Source: Steromphala cineraria
Taxonomy: Eukaryota; Mollusca; Gastropoda; Trochida; Trochidae
Direction of reading: 5' to 3'
Length of the DNA: 64,000 bases
Assembly (NCBI GenBank): GCA_916613615.1
Contig: OU744720.1
Coordinates: forward strand, 78,147,338 to 78,211,337
The position numbers were made by a program, and so were the translations under genes. How positions within the stretch are numbered: position 1 is the first letter of the stretch; the number at the start of each line of letters is the position of its first letter. Positions 49,115 to 61,443 of this stretch are shown here, one piece after another. The notes below the pieces were generated by a model. That model ran no database searches and was not told where the DNA came from. It was given only the letters and a program-made list of their open reading frames with translations.

Positions 49115-49640
49115 AAACACGGATGCCCCTGGATACAAGTAAATCTCTAATCACAAGTTATGGCCAAGGTTAACGTTTTGCAAAAAGGGTGCTGCGCCAA
49201 GGTCAAGGTTACGAAATAAAAAAATATGACATTATCTGAAAGGTCTTATCATAGATGTACATGTGAAATATCAAAGGTCTATATATATCCAATCACAAGT
49301 TATGGCCAAGGTTTAAGTTTTGAAAAATGGGTGCTGCGCCAAGGTGAAGGCCACGAGGTCAAAAACTATGATCTCATCTTAAAGGTCTTATCGAGATAGA
49401 TGCACATATGAAATATCAAACGCCTATCTCTATCCAATCAGAAGTTATGGCAAAGGTTAAAGATTTTAAAAAATGCCTGCTGCGCCAAGGTCATGCGGTC
49501 AAAAATTATGACCTCATCTGAAAGGTCTTAACATGTGAAATGTCAACGGTCAACCCCAAGCAATCAAAAGTTATGAGCAAATTATGTTTGTGACAAACAG
49601 ACAGACAATCAGAATGACAGACGGACAGGGCAAAACACAT
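49115..49640. repeat. Tandem array, ~3.5 units of ~141-145 bp
   Basis: 'caagttatgg(c)caaggtt' recurs at about 49155, 49296 and 49441, with 'gtgctgcgccaaggt' and 'ctgaaaggtctta' in each unit. The array ends with 'gacagacggacagggcaaa'. AAGGTCA half-sites are frequent. It is the same repeat style as 1-455 but a different sequence. Confidence 0.88.
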
Positions 49641-49985
49641 TAAAGAAACAGTTATCCAAATAATCTTAAACAGCCAAAAATAGAGTAAGAAACTTCACCT
49701 GTTACAACAGTGTACTATAAGATTAGATTGATTTAAACATGTTTGTTTTAAGAACGGATTGCGTACAAGTAATCTAACAAAGTATCCTGTCTCAAGTTTA
49801 GATGGATGTTGACTGTTACTGGCCTAGACCCATTACTGAAAGCACAAAATAACCCAAAAGCCTTTTTATGGTCTCCAAATGATTGCAATTACACGTCTCG
49901 TTATCTTCAGAAAAACACCATAGATGTCAGCAAAGTAGTTAAGCCCATTCTGTTTTGGTAATACATTTTTCAAAAAGTTTTTTTT
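49641..49985. other. AT-rich intergenic, nothing recognised
   Basis: No gene or element was recognised. Confidence 0.45.
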
Positions 49986-49989
49986 TAAC

Positions 49990-50810
49990 ACGGAAAAAAG
50001 TTCAAGTTTTGAATGTTGTATACTTAAGTTTTACAGTTACAACAGGTGTATTAACACGTTTTTTTGTATTCAAGGTTAATGTTGGACTAAAAACTTTTTA
50101 AAAGATGATTATTCAAGATTTTAAGTTGTAATTACATCTTGGTGTATATTCAAGTTTAAAAGTTGAAAGTACTGCTTTAAAGGGGCAGTAGCACGTTTTT
50201 CGGGGGAATATAAGGTGATGTCAGGAAAATGAAAATTAATGGTCCCAATTGAAAGACAATGTATTAAAACTAAATGGAGCAGTAATAATTCAAATATTTA
50301 ATGTAGCCATGCGAGTCCTTTTTCTACAGAAAATGAATTAAAGGTGTTCACAACAAAATGGCCGCCAATGGATGTTATGTGAATCTTCATACTTTGTCCT
50401 CTGACTATGGGTGATTGGCTTGTGTCATGAGATTTCTGACACTTTCAAAATAATACATTTATAATTAACTTACAATTATCAGTGAAACATTTGAAATATA
50501 AAATTATCAAAAAACGTGCTACTGCCCCTTTAAACGGTTTATAATCAAGATTAAAGTTGTAATTTAGGTATTTTTGAACTTTTGGAACTTTTTATTCAAC
50601 TTTCAAATGTTGTATATTCCACTATGATTAAAGGTGTAACCATTAAAGTGTTAATCTATTTGTAACTATTGGAAGTTGTATTTTAAAAGATAATTATTTA
50701 AAAAAATATTTTTATAATAATAAAAGTTGTAATTAGAACTTAAAATATTGAATATCAAACTTACATGTACACCTTTAAAAGTTGTAATTACAAGTTTTAG
50801 AAAAAAGTGT
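49990..50810. repeat. Degenerate 'aagttgtaatta' repeat cluster
   Basis: Variants of 'aagttgtaatta' preceded by 'tattcaagttt' recur on both sides of MITE copy C (for example near 50125, 50160, 50550, 50730 and 50780). The MITE at 50181-50529 has inserted into the middle of the cluster. Confidence 0.55.
50181..50529. mobile_element. TTAA-type MITE copy C (349 bp, best preserved)
   Basis: AGGGGCAGTAGCACG after TTAA (50177-50180) and CGTGCTACTGCCCCT before TTAA (50530-50533) are perfect 15-bp TIRs. Interior landmarks are 'ggaatataaggtgatgtcag', 'ccaattgaaagacaatgt', 'aaaatggccgccaatgg' and 'ctatgggtgattgg'. Same orientation as copy A. Confidence 0.96.
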
Positions 50811-51045
50811 TGTCATTGAATATGGCCCTTGTAGGCTTTCATACTTTTTTGTGTAGATGGGTCGTAAACATTTGTAAAAATTAATCATTCGTGGGATCTC
50901 AATTCCTTTTTCAAGGCAGATTGTTTCATGATAGACCTTCATGATATAAAACATGTTTAAAACATCCTAATGGCATGGTTTGTATACAGTAGAAATACTG
51001 GATCATCATCGGTTCGTTTATCCGTTACCAGTCATGTATTGCATT
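50811..51045. other. Short AT-rich spacer
   Basis: Nothing was recognised between the two MITE copies. Confidence 0.4.
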
Positions 51046-51049
51046 TTAA

Positions 51050-51301
51050 AGGGGCAGTAGCACGTTTTTTGATAATTTTATAATTCAAAATTTTCACTGA
51101 TAATTGTAAGTTAATGCTTTATGTATTATTTTGACAGTGTCAAAAATCTCATTACACAAGCCAATCATCCATAGTCAGAGGACAAAGCATGAAGATTCAC
51201 ATAAAATCCATTGGCGGCCATTTTGTCTTTCAATTGGAACCACTAATTTTCATTTTCCTGACATCACCCTATATACCTCCTAAAAACGTGCTACTGCGCC
51301 T
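51050..51301. mobile_element. TTAA-type MITE copy D, internally deleted (252 bp)
   Basis: AGGGGCAGTAGCACG after TTAA (51046-51049) and CGTGCTACTGCGCCT before TTAA (51302-51305). It jumps from 'ggcggccattttgt' straight to 'ctttcaattgg', losing about 95 bp that copy E keeps. The four bases ttgt are present at both breakpoints, which suggests a microhomology-mediated deletion. The orientation is inverted relative to copy C. Confidence 0.95.
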
Positions 51302-51305
51302 TTAA

Positions 51306-52127
51306 GGTGAGGCCATAAATGCTGATATGAAAAAGGGAACATACTAAGTAAAACGAAGCTAAACTATCCCAAATGATGAATGAATTTTTTCAAAGCTTGC
51401 TAACCACTTTGCTCAAAAACACGAGTACTAGTCGTATTGACGTGATTGACAATGGTTTAATTTGGTATAAAGAGCATATATAATATATAAGTAGTCCTAT
51501 CCTAATGTGAAGATCGCATGTGCATTACTTGGTAACGAAACTGCAATCCGAAATCAATATGGCTCAGATATATGCTAACCCGATATCTAATTGGAATATA
51601 TTCAGGTTATAGATTTTTCTACATTATACATATATCGACGTTTTCATTTGTAGGAGGGTTTGTTCCAGTTCCAGACAGTTGTGCAATTGAAAGCCTGACA
51701 GGGGTGATTAAGCGCTATTGCTCTGTGGTAACTAAATCGTCGCTGCCATATGCTTTTAGCTATGTGTACATGTCTATATTGATGGGTTATAATCTGTCAA
51801 ATGGCTATCATTTGTGTGTGTCAGTATGCATCATATATTGACCACTAATGTTACTTATCAATAGTGATGACGACAGTGTAAGGTGAGCAGAAAGGTACCT
51901 CCCTAAACAAATGGTCTTTGGTTAAGTGTTCTAGGCATGTCCAAAAGCAAGTTGCGATAGCTAATTGCCAATGGAAACACGTGATCAATGTCAATATAAC
52001 GTTAACGTTGATGTAAGGCCAGAGGCCAATTTGGCTTGCGCAAAAAAATCTGTCTTTCTGTCTGTCTGTTAACGTTGCTTTCACTCACTAGTGTTTTGCC
52101 AGCTCTAATCCTGACATATATCGGTAC
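51306..52127. other. AT-rich intergenic, nothing recognised
   Basis: Contains chance frames of up to 89 codons without domains. Nothing was recognised. Confidence 0.45.
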
Positions 52128-52131
52128 TTAA

Positions 52132-52488
52132 GGGGGCAGTAGCAAGTTTTTTGATAATTTTAAATTCTAAAAATTGTCACTGATAAGTGTACGTTAATGC
52201 TTAATGTATTTTTTTGAAAGTGTCAAAAATCTAATTACACCAGCCAATCATCAATACTCAGAGGACAAAGTATGAAGATTTACATAAAATCCACTGGTGG
52301 CCATTTTGTGTGAACACCTTTAATTCATTATATGTAAGAAAAAGGAATCGCATGGCTAAACTTGACATTATATATTTGAATTATTACTGCTCCATTAAGT
52401 TCAAATACATTGTCTCTCAATTGGAACCATTAGTTTTCATTTTCCTGACATCACCTTATATTCCCCCTAAAAACGGGCTACTGCCTCT
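52132..52488. mobile_element. TTAA-type MITE copy E (357 bp)
   Basis: GGGGGCAGTAGCAAG after TTAA (52128-52131) and GGGCTACTGCCTCT before TTAA (52489-52492). Full-length interior, same orientation as B and D, and more mutated in the TIRs than copy C. Confidence 0.94.
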
Positions 52489-52492
52489 TTAA

Positions 52493-53991
52493 AGGGACCA
52501 TTCGAGTGATTTTTACATGATTATTTCACACTTTATTTCAAATATGTTTATTAAATTTTGACAATTTAAAACAAAATAAAGTGTATCGCTAAAAAAAACA
52601 TCCTAAAATGAAGCCAATCATCGGAGCTACGAACGTGGAATGTATTACTACGACAAAACATTGTCGTAACTGCTAACCTTTATTATGAATCATTCGTAAA
52701 TATGCCCCTATTCTATCAATCAATTAGTTATTTTTTAATTTTGTTAATGAATTGGCATCATACGGCACATTTGTTTTCTCTCAATGCTAATATTTCAAGA
52801 TGGCGGAAGAGACTCGATCGATTGGTGCTTTTAATATGTTCTGAAAGGTAGTTGATAAGCAAGGCCGAATAAGTGATTTTCTTTAAAATATGCTCATATT
52901 GATTTATCACGACTTTGAATAACTTCAGATTTTAAATCTACGTCTGCAGAGTTTATTTACATACATTGATGTACTGACACGCCATTTTACTGTAAGAAAC
53001 TGTTGTTTCTAGTGCTCTAGTTTCACAGATGAAGCACTGGAAAAGTTGTACATACTTGTTACAAATATTTTCTTAAAACACACCAACATATGGAACAGTG
53101 ATGGAATAAAATGTGAAACATATTGTTTTTAAAACATCAGTGTTCTTGATGTTGTTATTTTCATAACATTTGTTTGCGTCTGTTATCAAGTGTCTATGAA
53201 ACAAGAAACACGGTAATGCAAATCCACGAGTAAAATATTTGAGGAATCTCATTACTATAATTTTGTACGAGGACAGCAACTATGCCAGAGTTGAACATTG
53301 ATACATTATTAATCAAGTATTTGGAGATTCCTTGAATTACTTGTTCTTTAAAAATGCTCTGTAATTTTTTATTAATTTTAGTATCGGTTTCTTAAAACCT
53401 TGGATACATATCTTTCTTCTCGCCTGTTATGTCTCAATTTATTTAGATATGATCTATATTACATTACGTTGCGCAAGGGATCATACCACCTTTTACCAAT
53501 ACGCTTGAGTTGCTGGCGACGTAATAATCGCGAATGCATGTCCTATCTTCAGTACTCAGAAAAAGGATCATCTCAATTACGTTGATTACAAATATTTAGC
53601 CTCCATGTCCAATGAAGAATTCAAACGTAGTCTCGCCCATATCTATCTGTTGGTCGAAAAAGATAAAGCAATAACGTTACCCTTAGCAAATCAATCTTTG
53701 CACGTCACAATGTAATGTTGTAGTAGACGGAATCAATTTGAATAATTACGTTGTCCTCTTTATTTCTAGTATTCCATGAATACTCTATAAATTCGTTATA
53801 TTATGTAACCATCAATGCGGAAGGAAGACCTAAAATGAGCAAAAATTGGGGTAGGGGTCAAGGATTTCCTGTTCTATTTGTATTATTTGGATCTTGTAAA
53901 GCACGATACCTGTAAAGTGTGTTTTTTCATATGCATTCCCGACAAACACAAAAACACGTTTTATCAAAGGAAATCGTTCCTAAGAAACACT
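52493..53991. other. AT-rich intergenic
   Basis: Begins with 'aagggaccattcgagtga' directly after the TTAA of MITE copy E, possibly one end of another repeat whose other end was not found. A GC-richer patch with 'aagatggcggaagagactcg' lies near 52800. No gene was recognised. Confidence 0.4.
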
Positions 53992-53993
53992 TA

Positions 53994-55507
53994 ACAGCAA
54001 AAGAAACGGAAGTTCAACTTCACCAGTTAGCAAACTCAACATTTTGAAATATATTACATTAACGTTATGAAAAAACAACAGACAAGTCATCTTTGAATAA
54101 ATTTCATTGCAGTTACTGTGGAAAATCACTTTGGTTTAATCAAAAAAGCACTCTTATAGACTGTACCCCCAAGCAGTGAAAATGTCACAAGACAAAGTCT
54201 TCCTCAGTAACGAGTGTGACCCCCATTGGCTGCTACACACGCAGTACAACGACGTCTCATTGATTCAACAAGTCTCTGGAAGAATACCTGGGGGATTTGA
54301 TTCCATATCCTGATCAACATGGCCTCCAAATATCTGAGATTTTGAGGGGGACCAGCAGCCTGAAGTCGTCTTCCCATTTCATCCCATGCATGCTCAATTG
54401 GTGCCATGTCTGGAGACAGGGAAGGCCATGGCAGTACAGCAACATTGTTCATCCTCAGGAAGTTCATCGAAACCCTTGCTGTATGGGGACGAGCATTATC
54501 CTGCTGGAACCAGTGGAGTCGAGGATGGGCTTGGAACAGAGGCACAACGTTGTTTTGCAGAACTTCGTCCCTGTAGACAACAGCAGTCACACGTTGTCGT
54601 AACTCATGCAGTTGTGTTCTGTGATGGTAACTGAAGGCTCCCCATACCATAATGCTTCCTCCTCCCCAGCGGTCAGCTTGCAGAACGCAGCAATTAGCAT
54701 AGCGTTCATTGCGTCTTCTCCATACTCGGATTCGACCATCAGCGTGCGACAGGTTGAATCTCGACTCATCAGAAAAGACAACTTGTTGCCAATCATGACG
54801 TCGCCAACGCTGATGTTGTCTGCCACTGTAGACGTTGTTGGCGATGACGTTGCGTCAGTACTGGTCCGACGTAAGGGCGTCGACAACGGATTCCCGCAGC
54901 TCGCAGACGTCGACGAACGGTTTCTGCCGAGATGTTCCGACGTGGCCCTTGAATGGTTGCAGCCGTTTGTGTTGCTTGCTGTTGACGGATGAGTGACCCG
55001 GATGTGCCGATCTTGAGCCGGCGTTGTCACCCTCGGTCGTCCTGAACGTGGTCGATCTTGAACGTGTCCTGTTTGGCGATACCTTGTCCAGAGTCTAGTG
55101 ATGGTTGTCAGATGACACCCGAAGTGCCTGGCAACCGCAGTTGCTGTTTAGCCCGTCTCTAACATTCCAATGGCAATTCCTCGGTCCTGCTGGTTAAGGC
55201 GTGGCATGATCAATCTTTCTTCTTCAAATCAATTGTTGAAAGTGAAATGTTTTCTGAATGTTTCGCCTTTTAAAGGGTACATCGAGCGAGGAATCCTTTA
55301 ACTTTTGTGTGGTACACGAAGAAATCATGCAAAAAATGCAAGAACATGGAAACTGTTGTGTTTTGACGACTTTCACAAGAATAACCGGAAACGTCAACAA
55401 AACCATCTTGGAGAGCGTGTTTTAATGTAAAACTGCATTTTCTTTATCAAAAAATCTATACTAAGTCGTTGGTTACAAAAATGAAAAAGTTGCGTTTCTT
55501 ATGCTGT
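53994..55507 (-). mobile_element. Tc1-like transposon, complete ends, inactive
   Basis: The left end ACAGCAAAAGAAACGGAAGT and the right end (reverse complement ACAGCATAAGAAACGCAACT) form imperfect TIRs directly flanked by TA (53992-53993 and 55508-55509), the target duplication of Tc1/mariner elements. The 1514-bp length is normal for the family. The transposase is on the minus strand and broken. Confidence 0.93.
54204..55207 (-). pseudogene. Tc1/mariner (DD34E) transposase pseudogene
   Basis: Cut-and-paste transposase of about 330 conceptual residues on the minus strand, starting at the ATG at 55205-55207. The N-terminal helix-turn-helix region (VARHFG, TTITRLW) is followed by a GRPR-type linker, then the DDE core: FSDESRF (first Asp), MVWGAF, QQDNARPHTA (second Asp) and PWPSLSPDMAPIEHAW (Glu). 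Exactly 34 residues separate the second Asp and the Glu. The catalytic triad is intact. Breaks are a TAA at codon 20 (55148-55150), a frameshift near 54985-54995 and another near 54805-54820. The last 148 codons remain open. No other transposase was seen in the window, so MITE mobilisation from here is not implied. Confidence 0.95.
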
Positions 55508-55509
55508 TA

Positions 55510-58500
55510 AGTATATATACAATGTTGTAAGAACATTTCTGCAAATCTCTTTGCACAACGTTTTTGAAAAGTATTGGGAAAACGTTAAAAAGGGTTTTCA
55601 AACTTTTTATCAAAAACCTTGAACACTACCTAAAACAGCGTAAGACGTTATTAAACGTTTACCGTTTTTCTTTTTTTTTAGAGAATACATGCAAAATTAC
55701 AAGATCTAGCTTTTCTATGAAAGCTGAATTAGGTCATCTAAAAACAAGAGAAAGAAGTGTGCCGCTCCAAACCATGCTGCATGATAACTTCAGATCTTGC
55801 AACAATAAAAGCACACACCAAACTTCTGACAACACAAAAACTAAAAATCGTCGAAGTTGCTTTCTTTAACAAACAAAACATTTTAGTCGGTAAGTTGGTG
55901 ACTTTGACTTGTAACTGGAACTTGTATAGAGGAAACCCTTTGAAAACTAATGAAACCGATATATTTTTCAGCACATATTTCAAAGAACAATTTAGCAATC
56001 AAAATAAATTTAGATCGACATTTCCATATTTATCATTACTGTCGATCTTACTTCGACCATGATGAGAGATCGTCCTTTCGAGTACAAATGTAAACCACGA
56101 ATTGATCAATAAAATTTGCGTCCATACAGTTTAAAAATCGCACAGTCCTTGAGTAAACATAAGAAATGTATGATTGCTAATGTTCTGTTCTCAATAAAAC
56201 TGTGTCGATTGAAGTATTTTGAAAACATCTTGTTTTAGTTTCTGATGTGGAAAATATTATTAAGGAGATTATATTTTGGTTTATACAATGGTTTTGACTT
56301 TATGATTAAAAAGAAATTAAAGCAAGTAGTATAAGCGATTTTGAAATAAAACAGTTATCTCCTCTTATATGCAGTCTTTCGTTAGTATTAACATTAAGGG
56401 TGCTCTAACTTTGTCATTATTATTCGCCACGTAACTTTGTGTTTATTGTGCAGTCAATATTAATTTTGTCATTGACAACTAGAAACTAAACTAATCAATA
56501 AAAAATTATAATCAATTAATACATCGATCCCAGCAATCGGATTATTCATCAAGATAGTCGGATGTTTTCCAAAATGAAGATGAACTACATCATCGACTTT
56601 GGAAGTGCAAGAAAAACATAATTTCTGATTGGCCCACCAGTGTTATGTCAGAATTCAGAGGGACGGCAGACCTTATCGGTGAATGTAAGATCAACAGTAT
56701 GACGTAATTTACATGAATAAACAAGAACATCTATGGTAACGTCTAAATTTGTAATGTATATCTGAATATTTCAACACAGCCGAATCTATTTCTATCATCT
56801 CTTTCATCAAAAACACGGAAATCTACTGCAGAATTGACAAAACAATGCCTTCGAATGTCAGAGACATAGCCAGAGGTTAATTCTATTTGAAACCTCAAGC
56901 TACGACTTCGGTTTCAGATTTAACAAGATTTCTTTGGTGTCATATTAACACTAAAACAATATTGTAGATTCAAAATAGACAACAGCGAAAGAGGATCTTA
57001 CTTAATATATTATAAGGGTAAAAACATATTCTCACATTTAATGTATCTACGAAAGCACGAATACATAAGCTGTTTTTCCATTATAATGTGTCATTTATAG
57101 GTCTTAGTTTGTTGAGTTTATATACCCCATTACTTATGCTATTTTCTTTGTAGAGAAATGTGCCTTACATTCAAGAGAATTGATCCACTGAACTCCTTAC
57201 TGTAGTCAGTGTCATAGATGAATGTCTCAAACATTTGGAATTTGTCTTCTTATGAATAAATTTTTCAGCAAATTGTCACTTACATAAAATCACATGTTTC
57301 AACTTCCCCGACAAGAAACTTTTTCTTTTAGAAAAATGGGCATTTGGATCTGGCTACTTATAGCCTGGCGTTATTGGGAAGCACAAACTATTGTCGGAAG
57401 AAATCAAATGATATCATCTATATTTAATTGACTTATCGAACTCCAATTTAAGGTACTTTAAGAGAGGAATGTTATTTTGGATATTTATATTGATATCTAT
57501 TTATATACATTAATAATGGATACATACAATAGGCAAGAATTCAAAGTAGCATCAAATATATATAATTCAGAGTTTAACTCTATAATATAATAATGCTCTT
57601 GTGAACCTTATTTTCGACTTAGGGATGTTTCAAGAAGAATCTTCAACTTTATCATCAAGAACTGTTCTATTTTTACATTCTGACATACCAAGTTGGCTTT
57701 TCTTATTCCTGAGACCGTTTTATCATTCAAGCAGCTGCAATGCAATGTCTCAATATCAGTATCAGAGTCAGATAAATTTACTGTACTTTTTATAAATTAT
57801 CAGTTAGTTTATGAATCCTCCTGTAATGTATAGCTGCATACCAAAAGTTTGTTTACCTTCTTGGGATTTTAGTGCAAATATCATGTAATTTGGGTTTCGT
57901 TTTGACGTTCATAAAATATATCCAGGACCACTTACAGAAAATCATCAATTGCCCATGTGTAAAATAACCATTCCCAAACCATATTTCGGGATCGTCTTGT
58001 CACTGGTGCTGAATGTCGATATTTGGCATTGTTAAATAGACAGATGGGGTCATATTTGTGAAATACGGATTTACTTAAATTTCGATTAAAATCATCCATG
58101 TAAACTTTGTAGGAAAGACATCGGCACAGTTACGGCGCCTTAACACAAAGGAACACATATGAATAAGATCTAAAGCTGTTGATCACTTATGAAGGATTTT
58201 GTAGAGCAAAATAGAAATAAGTGTTTTCGAAATATGTCAACGCAAACTGAAACTTTAATTATGCTGTGAAATTTCCTCATTATTGGTTTCGTTTTCACAA
58301 TGATATGATGTCTCAAAGACGTTTAAAATTACATGATATGTGAACTAGAATACGAAGGTAAGTGAACAAACTTAAGATACGCAGCTGTATATCTAACTGG
58401 TCAATGAAATCTTTATATATGAATATAGCTAGCTATAGTAAATATTACTTCAACAGATGTATTTTCAAATATGGTTGACAAGTGAACGAGTAATATCTGA

Positions 58501-58750
58501 ATCTTTTGAGATGTAGAATAAATTCAACTTTAAAATATTGTTATTTTTGTTTCCAACCTCTTTCAAAACAAACTTATAAATAAAGTGTATATGCGTTATT
58601 TGAGAGTTGAAGAAACTGAATGGAGAGGGGAAGCATGACGAAGTGCTTTCTGGTCTGTCCTATATAAACTGATAGAGAGACCCTTATCTAGACAAGCAGG
58701 AAGTACAGAATATATTCACACTTATATATATTTATACAAAGCACCTAATC
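55510..58750. other. AT-rich intergenic, nothing recognised
   Basis: About 3.2 kb with frames of at most about 100 codons, overlapping on both strands near 55564-56062, without any domain. No TIR or tandem array was recognised. Confidence 0.5.
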
Positions 58751-58754
58751 TCTT

Positions 58755-58822
58755 ATATAATTTATTCTTTTATATTCTTTCATATCGTATTCTTTTATAT
58801 CATATTCTTTTATATAAATTTT
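58755..58822. repeat. Short AT minisatellite
   Basis: Several imperfect units of 'attcttttatat' and 'attctttcatatcgt'. Confidence 0.7.
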
Positions 58823-58970
58823 ATCCCAAGAATTATGTACATGTAATGCATAACTGAAACAAACATTTATTGAAGCAAGTTTTCAAACAGTATTTCGGAT
58901 GAAATGTTGACCGTTGAAAGTTTACATAATCAGAACTGAATCTGAGCTGTATCTGTTTTTCTTATTAGAT

Positions 58971-59351
58971 AGGCAGTAGGCATTCTCTCCCGACAGAGGC
59001 AGATCAAGTCATGTTGATTTAGCCTCTGTTCTAGTACGCCGAGTTTGTGGGATAGAATGGGAGATGACTGATTGGAGGCAATCAAAATTAGTTGTGCAAT
59101 CAGCGACGCTGTTCTTAAATCATCATTTTGGCTACTGAAACAAGGCAAAAGACATTGTTATATGAACCACCCTTTCCATGCGAGAAGCCTTGTCATTTGA
59201 TAAAGAAATTCAAATGTATTGAGATGAAAGTTTTTCCGCCAGGGGAAACTGCCGGAACCCACGGATTTCGTCGTAATAGAACAGAGGCTAAATTAACATT
59301 ACTTGATCTGCCTCTGTGGGGAGAGAATGAACATAAACGTGTAGGCTGCCA
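58971..59351. mobile_element. TIR element of ~381 bp with ~50-bp inverted repeats
   Basis: 58981-59032 ('cattctctcccgacagaggc' to 'tagcctctgttct') is repeated inverted at 59278-59329 with few differences. Outer ends AGGCAG and CTGCCA are followed by the near-identical 8-mers tattagat (58963-58970) and tattaggt (59352-59359), a possible 8-bp target duplication of hAT type. The interior holds 'cgccaggggaaactgccgg'. No transposase. It abuts the inner end of the right inverted arm. Confidence 0.82.
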
Positions 59352-61443
59352 TATTAGGTGAAGTTCGATATAATGTTTATTTTGATCTTGGAAACTCACT
59401 CGTTTATAAAATAACACCTACTTTATATAATTTCTTTTAAAATATATGAATTTTAAAAACAATTCTAGTTAAGTGATGTATATTTGAACTGCAGAAATGT
59501 CGAGTAGCTATTTTTCACTGGTTATCGTGTGTCAAAAGTATGTACATGACGTGCTATGATTAAGTGCCTTTATAAATAACATCTTTCTCTTTCAAGTATT
59601 TCAACCTTTCAAACAAAATCGAGGAACTGTCTTTAAAGCAGTTTATCAGTCATTGATTATGGAGGTGACCTCTGCCGTTTATATAGATGATTCGATACCT
59701 GTACATTCAAACACTTCATGAATACTATAATATAAGTATTTTCAAATTTCCTTTCATGAAACTCGGAATGAAAATTTTTTCCCCCTGAATTTAATATTGA
59801 AAAAATATACACCAAACTGTTTAATACAATCTTACATGTAGCATCAAACATACTGTCTTGAAGTTAATTTTCATTTATTTGATTTTTAATATCACCATTT
59901 TTATGAAAATAACAATCGTTGACTGACGTTTTTTCAGAAACAAAAACGCATTGTTAACAGAATTCCTCATTGTTACTATCAAAAAGTAATATTCAATCAC
60001 AGCTAAGAATTTTAGTCTAATTCGACAATCAAAGCATACCTCACCTTCATAGTTGAGCTATGGTGCTTAAAAGTGTCAGTTCTTCTACACTCGATAACTT
60101 CTAGCAACAAAAGCAGACAGCTATTACCTGATCTCCATTTGCAGTGCTCATTAAAGAAAATCAACCTGCCTGAAGGAAACGTTAAGTAGGCATATCAATG
60201 ACGTTTATGGTATACATGTAATGTATGGGAAACCAGTAATGAGCAGGTGGAAATGGTAAACCAGCACACAGAGTTACATATTTCCTACTTCCCTTTAGCA
60301 ATGTAAAGAAATAAAACTATTCTGGATACTAAAGCTGAAGTGCCCTCTTCTATTGATATTCCAATGAGTTTTTCTTTGTAATCCTAAATGTTGATTGGAT
60401 TTTATGCATTGCTGCCTTTTGATTTTTAATCTACAGATACAAATTACTTGTCTTAGGGATTTGTAGTCAGAATGTTGATAATGAAGACATTTGCTTGGTG
60501 AATCTTTTTGAAACACCGCAGATCAACAATATACCGGCAATATATGGGAGCCACCCCAAGGTCAAAGGAAAACAAACAAAGATATTTCAGAGAAATTTAT
60601 ATCTTTAAAAGGACTTGAAATCATTTGCGCGACTGTCATAAAATTTCATCAATTGTTTATCAAACATGTACATACATACTATGCAATTAAACATCCCCTT
60701 CATTTAAAACTAAAACGTGTTGCTATGGAAATCACTCTTAACATGGAAAATGGAGATTTTATGATTACTTTCTTAAAACAATGAACGTTAATGGAGAGAT
60801 TCTATGAAATTAAGACTTAATTTGTATTGGTACTGAAGTTTCGGCAAAATTAAGTATGGCTGTACCGCCAAAACTACGTAATAAGTATTTGGTTTCAGAT
60901 ACCAATATCAACATTTCTGAAATTAACTTGACTTTCACAAATCAAATCGTCTTTTACCTTGCAAGAAGAGGAAATCACTGGTCGTTGAAAATACATTGGT
61001 TTTTTTACACTTTAAACACATATTGTCAATGTTTGACGAGAAGGTTGTTATTAAGTGAATTTGAGAAAAAAATGGGATTCTTTTGAGTTTACTCATTAAT
61101 CAAACACAAAAAGGCTCATTACAAATAAGAACGGCCATATTTCTTCATAAGGCCATTTTAATTGTGTTTGTGTTTTAAGGCGTAGTGATCTAACTATTGA
61201 CTAAAACGCCTCTACAAAAGTTTGACCAGCTGCCGTGATAGAATGGAATAAAACACATTACAACTACCAATTAACACTTCCTTTTTGATATAAACATACC
61301 ACAATTATCCAAAAGATAACAAACGTTATCTGAATGATACTGTCTACCTGAAACTTTCAAATTATGATTCAGTAATATCATACGATTCTATCTACAGCCA
61401 CATTGTCTTCTAAAATATAAGGAAACTTTTGCACCTTGAAAAT

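Noticed and set aside
52310..52492. 60-codon frame
   Set aside because: Lies entirely within MITE copy E and is not conserved in the other copies.
54606..54992. 128-codon plus-strand frame and neighbouring plus-strand frames
   Set aside because: Antisense to the Tc1 transposase pseudogene; the domain motifs are on the minus strand.
55564..56062. Overlapping ~100-codon frames on both strands
   Set aside because: AT-rich, no domain or codon-bias contrast, overlapping on opposite strands; chance frames.
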